DNA of 9,048 nt from Thermoplasmatales archaeon (lineage in GTDB: Archaea > Thermoplasmatota > JASEFT01 > JAUWIS01): contig JASEEW010000071.1 in assembly GCA_030019485.1 (NCBI GenBank), positions 1 to 9,048 on the forward strand. The letters are read 5' to 3'. The notes under the pieces were generated by a model that was given only the letters and a program-made list of their open reading frames with translations, had not been told where the DNA came from and ran no database searches. The position numbers and the translations under genes are program-made. Position 1 is the stretch's first letter; every line of letters begins with the position of its first letter. Shown piece by piece: positions 5,101 through 9,048 of the stretch.

Positions 5101-7842
5101 ATGTTTGAGGAAGAATACAACCTGCGCTACTTTGATGAAAAAAGGTATGAAAGAAGGATATGCAAAAAATGCGGCTCAGCATTCTGGGGTTTAACAGATA
5201 GTGAAATCTGCGGGGACACACCATGTGCGGAGTACTCATTCATAGGTAACCCTCCTACAAACAAGAAATATGATATTGATCAGATGAGAAGCACGTTTCT
5301 CACGTTTTTTGAGTCTAAAAAGCATACAGTGGTGAAAAGGTACCCTGTTGTTGCAAGATGGAGGGATGATGTTTTTCTTGTTAATGCATCAATATATGAT
5401 TTTCAGCCTTTTGTGACATCAGGTTTAATAAAACCACCTGCAAACCCCCTTGTTGTTTCCCAGCCGTGCATACGCCTCACGGATGTGGACCTTGTAGGGA
5501 GATCTGGGAAGCATCTTACAACATTTGAGATGATGGGGCATCATGCATTCAACTCAAAAGAAAAAACAGTTTACTGGAAGGAGGAAACTGTAAAATACTG
5601 CAATGATTTTTTCACAAAGATATTGGGTGTGGATAGAAAAAAAATCACGTACAAAGAGCATCCATGGTTTGGCGGTGGAAATGCCGGTCCTTCACTTGAG
5701 GTGATCATAGGCGGACTTGAGGTTGCAACCCTTGTGTTCATGAATCTTAAGGAGGATGAAAATGGAAAAACACTCCTCAACAATGCTAAGTATTCGCCTC
5801 TTGCCCTGAATGTTGTGGATACAGGATATGGTCTTGAGAGGATGGTGTGGCTTTCAAATGGTGCGCCGACAATCTATGATGCAGTATATCCTGAGCTTGT
5901 TAGGAAAATCAGTGAGAGATGCGGCATATCACATGAGTTGGAGGATGAAAAATATTCAGCCCTGTTATCTGAGTATGCGAAGCTGGCAGGCAACATTGAT
6001 ATGGGTACAGGCTCAAAAATTTCTGATTTAAGGAAGATGGTTGTGAAAAGACTGAGAGACAGAGGATACAGCGTAACCATTGAAGAACTTGTTAGAACAC
6101 TGACTCCAATAGAAAGGGTTTATGCTGTTGCTGACCATTCCAGATGCCTTGCATTCATGCTCGGTGATGGTATTGTACCTTCAAACATCAAAGCAGGATA
6201 TCTTGCACGTCTCATTATTAGAAAAACTCTGAGACTCATGAGTGAGCTTAAAATAAACGCAACACTGAGTGAAATTGTTGTGCAGCATATAGAAACCCTG
6301 AAAAACTTTCCGGAGTTAAAAGAGAATGTGGAAATAATCATAAAAATTCTGGACATGGAAACAGAGAAATATGATGACACAGTGAAAAGGGGTGCCAGGA
6401 TTGTGGAAAAATCTGTTGAAAAACTGAGGAAAAATACCTCTGAAACATTAATAAACCTGTATGACACATATGGTATTCATCCGACGCTTGCCCAGAAAAT
6501 AGCTGTGGAAAAAGGTGTTGAATTCCAGATCCCTGAAACATTTCATTCAATACTTGCTGAAAAACACTCAAAGCCGGAAAAAAACCAGGAAAAAAAGGAG
6601 GAAAAAATAGACCAGCCTGATACCATCATGCTTTTTTATGATGACCCCTACCTAAAAGAATTTGATGCAGTTGTGTTGTATGTAAAAGGGAAGGATGTTG
6701 TTTTGGACAGAACAGCATTTTATCCTGAGGGGGGGGGACAGCCATTTGACACAGGCGTGCTGACAACAAAGGATAAAAGATTCAATGTTACAAATGTGCA
6801 GAAAATTGGGAATGTCATAGTTCACACCATAGATGGAAAAATCAACATTGGGGAGGTTGTGCATGGCAGGATAGACTGGAGTAGAAGAATAACATTGATG
6901 AGGCATCATACCGCAACGCACATCATTCTTGGGGCATCCAGAAATGTTCTCGGGAAACATGTCTGGCAGTCGGGCGCGCAGAAGGGCGTGGAAAGGTCAA
7001 GGGTTGATATTTCACATTACACAAAAATAACTGAGCAGGAGCTGAGGGAAATCGAACTGCTTGCGAACATTGCTGTTATGGAGAACATGCCGATAGAAAC
7101 AACATGGATGGAGAGGGATGAAGCAGAAAAAAAATATGGCTTCAGACTTTACCAGGGCGGTGTGCCCCCCGGTGAAAAAATAAGGGTTGTTAGAACAGCA
7201 GATTTTGATGTTGAGGCATGCGCTGGCACGCACTGCAAAAACACATCCGAGGTTGGGCCTATAAAAATACTGGGATGTGAAAGGATTCAGGATGGTGTGG
7301 AAAGAATTGAGTTTGCAGCAGGGATGCCTGCCCTGAAAAATATACAGAAAATGGAGACAACCCTGAAAAACTCGTGCTCAATTCTCAGTGTGCTGCCCGA
7401 GCAGCTGCCAAGCACGGTTAAGAGGTTTTTTGAGGAATGGAAAAGTCTTAATAAAAAACTTGATGAGCAAAAGGAGTACTCTGCTGGTTTGAAGGTTAAA
7501 AATATCGTAAAGGATGCAGAGACTGTCAAGGGTGTGAAAATTGTTTCAGATGTTTCAAAATCAGACATGGATGAGCTTGTTGCCCTGGCAAAAACCCTTA
7601 TAAAGGAAGAAAACATGGTGGTGGTTTTAGGCAGCGACAAAAACGGGGGAAAGATTATTATTGCCAGAAGTAAAAACGTGGACATAGACTGCCCATCAAT
7701 TCTGGAGGATGCTGTTAAACTCATCGGAGGCAGAGGTGGTGGCAGTAAGGATTTTGCTCAGGGAGGAGGACCCTTAGAGGGAAATATCTCAGACGCAATA
7801 AAAATTGCAAAAAAGAAAATAAAAGAAGTTCTAAACAAATAA
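5101..7842 (+). CDS. alaS: alanine--tRNA ligase, archaeal type
   Basis: Charges tRNA-Ala with alanine and hydrolyses mischarged Ser- or Gly-tRNA-Ala. The 913 residues match archaeal AlaRS. A Cys4 zinc-binding segment (C21, C24, C37, C42) opens the protein. The class II catalytic core follows, with ARWRDD (85-90), SIYDFQPFVTSG (97-108), GPSLEVI (196-202) and motif 3 GYGLER (242-247). A helical tRNA-recognition region runs to about 480, then a Lys/Glu-rich linker (about 488-505). The editing half has PEGGGQP (542-548), HxxxH at H603/H607 and CAGTHC at 707-712. A C-terminal DHHA1-type domain ends with GGRGGGSKDFAQGGG (876-890). All zinc and catalytic residues are present. The start at 5101 is chosen because it gives the usual archaeal N-terminus and a TATA box lies 27 nt upstream. 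An earlier ATG at 4891 would only translate the small membrane protein gene in another frame. A run of nine G (6729-6737) keeps the frame. Confidence 0.97.
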   Translation: MFEEEYNLRYFDEKRYERRICKKCGSAFWGLTDSEICGDTPCAEYSFIGNPPTNKKYDIDQMRSTFLTFFESKKHTVVKRYPVVARWRDDVFLVNASIYDFQPFVTSGLIKPPANPLVVSQPCIRLTDVDLVGRSGKHLTTFEMMGHHAFNSKEKTVYWKEETVKYCNDFFTKILGVDRKKITYKEHPWFGGGNAGPSLEVIIGGLEVATLVFMNLKEDENGKTLLNNAKYSPLALNVVDTGYGLERMVWLSNGAPTIYDAVYPELVRKISERCGISHELEDEKYSALLSEYAKLAGNIDMGTGSKISDLRKMVVKRLRDRGYSVTIEELVRTLTPIERVYAVADHSRCLAFMLGDGIVPSNIKAGYLARLIIRKTLRLMSELKINATLSEIVVQHIETLKNFPELKENVEIIIKILDMETEKYDDTVKRGARIVEKSVEKLRKNTSETLINLYDTYGIHPTLAQKIAVEKGVEFQIPETFHSILAEKHSKPEKNQEKKEEKIDQPDTIMLFYDDPYLKEFDAVVLYVKGKDVVLDRTAFYPEGGGQPFDTGVLTTKDKRFNVTNVQKIGNVIVHTIDGKINIGEVVHGRIDWSRRITLMRHHTATHIILGASRNVLGKHVWQSGAQKGVERSRVDISHYTKITEQELREIELLANIAVMENMPIETTWMERDEAEKKYGFRLYQGGVPPGEKIRVVRTADFDVEACAGTHCKNTSEVGPIKILGCERIQDGVERIEFAAGMPALKNIQKMETTLKNSCSILSVLPEQLPSTVKRFFEEWKSLNKKLDEQKEYSAGLKVKNIVKDAETVKGVKIVSDVSKSDMDELVALAKTLIKEENMVVVLGSDKNGGKIIIARSKNVDIDCPSILEDAVKLIGGRGGGSKDFAQGGGPLEGNISDAIKIAKKKIKEVLNK

Positions 7843-7855
7843 ATGAAAACAGAAA

Positions 7856-8050
7856 TTAGGAAAAATTATTTTTCCCTACCTTTTTTGTTCCATTAAAAGC
7901 AAAGTGACGGATCCCACCTTGGAGGGGGTGCCTTTCAAGCAATCTCTCACTTCCTTCGAGGCAGAGCATCAGGCTCTTTTAGAATTGTTCTTTGGATAGA
8001 TAAACACTGACGGTAAATTTTACTGATGCTCGTTCTAACAATGCTACCAT
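7856..8050 (-). pseudogene. possible decayed small reading frame in the 7843-8049 gap
   Basis: The gap between alaS and the 8050 gene has no convincing intact gene. On the minus strand one frame starts at an ATG overlapping the stop of the 8050-8415 gene (TGATG), runs 23 codons to TAA (7979-7981), then continues 40 more codons without a stop to TAA at 7856. Both halves look protein-like in composition (for example SVKFTVSVYLSKEQ, then LEGSERLLERHPLQGGIRHF). It could be a short coupled peptide, a gene broken by one nonsense change, or chance. The opposite strand has a 31-codon GTG frame (7904-7999) without a ribosome binding site. Local GC is higher than in neighbouring intergenic DNA. I recognise no family. 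Confidence 0.2.
7859..7886 (+). terminator. terminator after alaS
   Basis: Arms GGAAAAA (7859-7865) and TTTTTCC (7869-7875) with a TTA loop are followed by a second T-run at 7881-7886. It begins 16 nt after the alaS stop. Archaeal termination needs mainly the T-rich tract, and the symmetrical hairpin could also end minus-strand transcripts coming from 8050. Confidence 0.5.
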
Positions 8051-8415
8051 CATCCACATAACAATTCTGTGTTAAGTTCTTTCAAATGTTGAAGATAAGC
8101 TCTTGTACAGCGTATTGCAACTAAAATGGAAAAATGGAGAAGAGAAATGGACAAAAATAACAATCTATAATTAGTTTCCCAGAATATTATACTTGAAGAT
8201 ATAGGAAGTATCATAAAGATGGATTGAAAATAAAACCAATATCTTAATGTAGTAATACCTCTTCTTAGGGATAGTTGTGCCTTTTTCACTTTTTCTTTAG
8301 AATACTCGTTAACCTTCTTTCGGGCAGGTATTCCTAACTTTGTCATCAAAAATAGAATAAAATCTACTATTAATACACAGATACTCATGATTAAAATTAG
8401 TTGGTAGTGTTCCAT
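8050..8415 (-). CDS. small three-helix membrane protein, unknown function
   Basis: A 121-residue protein of no family I recognise. Three hydrophobic helices are predicted at about residues 5-25, 58-78 and 84-104. The region between the first two (26-56) is strongly basic with many Lys and Arg, so it should be cytoplasmic, and a short polar C-terminal tail follows. The ATG at 8415 is preferred over an in-frame GTG two codons earlier, because AGGTG ends 5 nt before the ATG and overlaps the region of the GTG. A TATA-like box and an AT-rich inverted repeat lie upstream. The gene stands alone between alaS (convergent) and the hairpin array. Codon use looks ordinary for this AT-rich genome. It may be an accessory gene; nothing in the sequence assigns a function. 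Confidence 0.65.
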   Translation of the reverse strand: MEHYQLILIMSICVLIVDFILFLMTKLGIPARKKVNEYSKEKVKKAQLSLRRGITTLRYWFYFQSIFMILPISSSIIFWETNYRLLFLSISLLHFSILVAIRCTRAYLQHLKELNTELLCG

Positions 8416-8426
8416 GTCCACACCTT

Positions 8427-8451
8427 ACTTAATTTATTAAGTCATTATATT
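8427..8451 (-). promoter_or_regulatory. promoter and inverted repeat of the small membrane protein gene
   Basis: On the minus strand AATATAAT (8444-8451) is a TATA-like box about 30 nt before the start codon. Arms ACTTAAT and ATTAAGT with a 2-nt spacer (8427-8442) lie between it and the ribosome binding site. The repeat sits where a repressor could block initiation, but AT-rich palindromes of this size arise easily by chance. Confidence 0.4.
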
Positions 8452-8513
8452 CGTATACCTCGTGCAATATCACGGGGCCTGCAAAAATGCGATTTACCTT
8501 TGGTAAATCGCTA

Positions 8514-8548
8514 AGCCGACTGATAAGTCGGCTATTTTTCTTCTTTTC
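8514..8548 (+). terminator. terminator-like hairpin H2 with T-rich tail
   Basis: The GC-rich stem AGCCGAC/GTCGGCT (8514-8520/8527-8533) is followed on plus by ATTTTTCTTCTTTTCC. On minus, neighbouring hairpin H1 is followed by ATTTTTG (8482-8488). The pair could stop transcription in both directions at the edge of the array. Confidence 0.35.
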
Positions 8549-8747
8549 CGCCAGCCGCTTTTCCCTTTTTTGAGGAATTGCACAGCAATTCCTCCTTCTT
8601 TTTCTTTTCCATCAACCCGAAGAAAACCATTTGGTTTTCTGAGGCAAACAGGAAAACATTTATGTTTTCCTGTGAGGCTTTTCTTTTAAGGGATTGCTAC
8701 GCAATCCCTTCTCTCTTTTCTTTTTCGCCAGCGTTTTTCTTTTCTCT

Positions 8748-8764
8748 CTTAGAGAAAAGAAAAA
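8748..8764 (-). terminator. T-rich terminator of the 5S rRNA gene
   Basis: Just after the mature 3' end of 5S the minus strand reads TTTTTCTTTTCTCT, the T/C-rich tract expected of an archaeal terminator. The same bases are one arm of hairpin H7, so the first hairpin may be part of 5S termination or processing. Confidence 0.5.
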
Positions 8765-8768
8765 GGCT

Positions 8769-8890
8769 GGTTGACAGCGATCCTGTGTTCCCGCGGGCTC
8801 GCGCACCGCAGTACAGACAGGAACGTGAGCAGGCTTAACTTCCGGGTTCGGAATGAGACCGGGTGAACCCTGCTGCTATGACCGTCAACC
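8769..8890 (-). rRNA. 5S ribosomal RNA
   Basis: The minus strand carries the universal 5S core CCGAACCCGGAAGTTAAGCC (within 8834-8855) and the archaeal-type GGTGCGCGAGCC downstream. The ends pair as GGTTGAC with GTCAACC to close helix I, which sets the termini and a length of 122 nt. No 16S, 23S or tRNA gene is beside it, and a TATA box sits 25 nt upstream, so it is an independently transcribed 5S gene. The hairpin array begins directly after its 3' end. The ends could be off by one or two bases. Confidence 0.95.
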
Positions 8891-8911
8891 AAAAGGATAA
8901 TAGAATATGGG

Positions 8912-8917
8912 TATAAA
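8912..8917 (-). promoter_or_regulatory. TATA box of the 5S rRNA gene
   Basis: TTTATA on the minus strand is centred about 25 nt before the 5S 5' end, the standard archaeal distance. It is followed by CCCATA, as at the DUF4430 promoter. The spacing implies that transcription starts at or very near the mature 5' end. Confidence 0.7.
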
Positions 8918-8965
8918 TAGGTTTTTCTTTGGGGTGGTGAGTAAAACATAATTGAAGCATGAGCA

Positions 8966-9048
8966 TCAGGAATTCATTATCTTATTGTTAGATTCAAATT
9001 CATTTAATATTTTCTGTCGAATACCCTTATTAAAGCCAAGTAGTTGTA
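8966..9048 (-). CDS. 3' end of an unidentified gene (window edge)
   Basis: One minus-strand frame enters from the right edge and stays open for 26 codons to TGA at 8966-8968. Its last residues read QLLGFNKGIRQKILNEFESN followed by NKIMNS, a plausible helical C-terminus rich in Lys, Asn and Glu. The other two frames contain stops. The stop is 49 nt before the 5S TATA box. The piece is too short to assign a family, and an open frame of this length can occur by chance. Confidence 0.35.
   Translation of the reverse strand, partial: QLLGFNKGIRQKILNEFESNNKIMNS

Larger units (their letters stand above)
8489..8770. repeat. array of seven hairpins with pyrimidine-rich linkers, downstream of 5S rRNA
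   Basis: The gene-free stretch 8422-8768 is dominated by seven consecutive inverted repeats. H1: 8489-8498/8502-8511, 10 bp, loop TTT. H2: 8514-8520/8527-8533, 7 bp, loop TGATAA. H3: 8572-8581/8585-8594, 10 bp, loop ACA. H4: 8621-8629/8632-8640, 9 bp. H5: 8648-8659/8662-8673, 12 bp. H6: 8688-8697/8701-8710, 10 bp, loop TAC. H7: 8734-8747/8751-8764, 14 bp, loop CTT, extendable by CCAGC/GCTGG (8728-8732/8766-8770) across one G-G mismatch. All listed arms are perfect. Linkers are T/C-rich on plus, A/G-rich on minus, and CGCCAGC recurs at 8549 and 8726. H3 and H6 share AGGRATTGC arms, and H4 and H5 share GAAAAC/GTTTTC, with paired changes. No convincing coding frame explains it. It could be a structured RNA, a repeat element or stacked terminators; function is unknown. 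Confidence 0.85.

Noticed and set aside
6729..6737. Run of nine G in alaS as a frameshift or sequencing error.
   Set aside because: The frame reads PEGGGQP, the conserved editing-domain motif, across the run, so it is intact.
7287..7724. Long minus-strand frame opposite alaS (and others at 6120-6467 and 6652-6960).
   Set aside because: Antisense shadows of a well-supported AlaRS gene with no motifs of their own.
7900..7975. tRNA or other known RNA in the GC-richer part of the gap.
   Set aside because: No T-loop GTTCRA sequence, acceptor pairing or cloverleaf could be drawn on either strand.
8532..8612. A 26-residue Lys-rich minus-strand frame inside the array.
   Set aside because: Its composition follows from the purine-rich linkers and it spans hairpin H3; without homologues or a clear ribosome binding site it is probably not a gene.
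8489..8770. CRISPR array.
   Set aside because: There is no constant direct repeat with regular unique spacers; the repeats are different hairpins with irregular spacing and no cas genes are nearby.
8578..8838. An 86-codon plus-strand frame across the hairpin array and into 5S.
   Set aside because: It reads through hairpins and into the antisense of 5S rRNA, its composition mirrors T-rich linkers (Phe and Ser runs), and there is no ribosome binding site.

Overview
The window is archaeal chromosomal DNA, most likely from a euryarchaeon. The evidence is the archaeal-type S-adenosylmethionine synthetase, a DacZ-type diadenylate cyclase, an archaeal AlaRS with an N-terminal Cys4 zinc-binding segment, an NcsA/TtuA tRNA thiolase, a 5S rRNA of archaeal type, TATA boxes and GGTGAT-type ribosome binding sites. 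Base composition is AT-rich. The 5S gene has its own promoter and no 16S/23S beside it here. That fits Thermoplasmata-like lineages but also other groups, so I do not name a genus.

Layout. Positions 1-1988 (minus strand) hold a compact cluster: a secreted or anchored DUF4430 protein, a multi-pass membrane protein resembling an ECF-transporter S component (DUF6580-like), and the nearly complete ncsA/ttuA gene, cut by the window edge. A TATA box and a perfect inverted repeat lie just upstream of the cluster. Positions 2050-4684 (minus) hold dacZ, mat and a winged-helix/DUF4443-like regulator, with mat and the regulator abutting exactly. At about 4685-4792 a divergent promoter region separates dacZ from a plus-strand small membrane protein gene (4793-5029). 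This is followed by alaS (5101-7842), which appears to have its own promoter and a leaderless start.

Positions 7843-8049 have no convincing intact gene but contain a terminator, a decayed-looking reading frame and interleaved inverted repeats. A small three-helix membrane protein gene lies at 8050-8415 (minus). Positions 8489-8770 hold the most unusual structure: seven consecutive near-perfect hairpins separated by pyrimidine-rich linkers (purine-rich on the other strand), directly downstream of the 5S rRNA gene (8769-8890, minus). The last bases contain the 3' end of an unidentified minus-strand gene.

Functionally the window mixes translation (alaS, ncsA, 5S rRNA), SAM supply (mat), c-di-AMP signalling (dacZ) and a probable vitamin or cofactor uptake pair (DUF4430 plus S-component-like protein). 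The hairpin array is the best candidate for an undescribed element.
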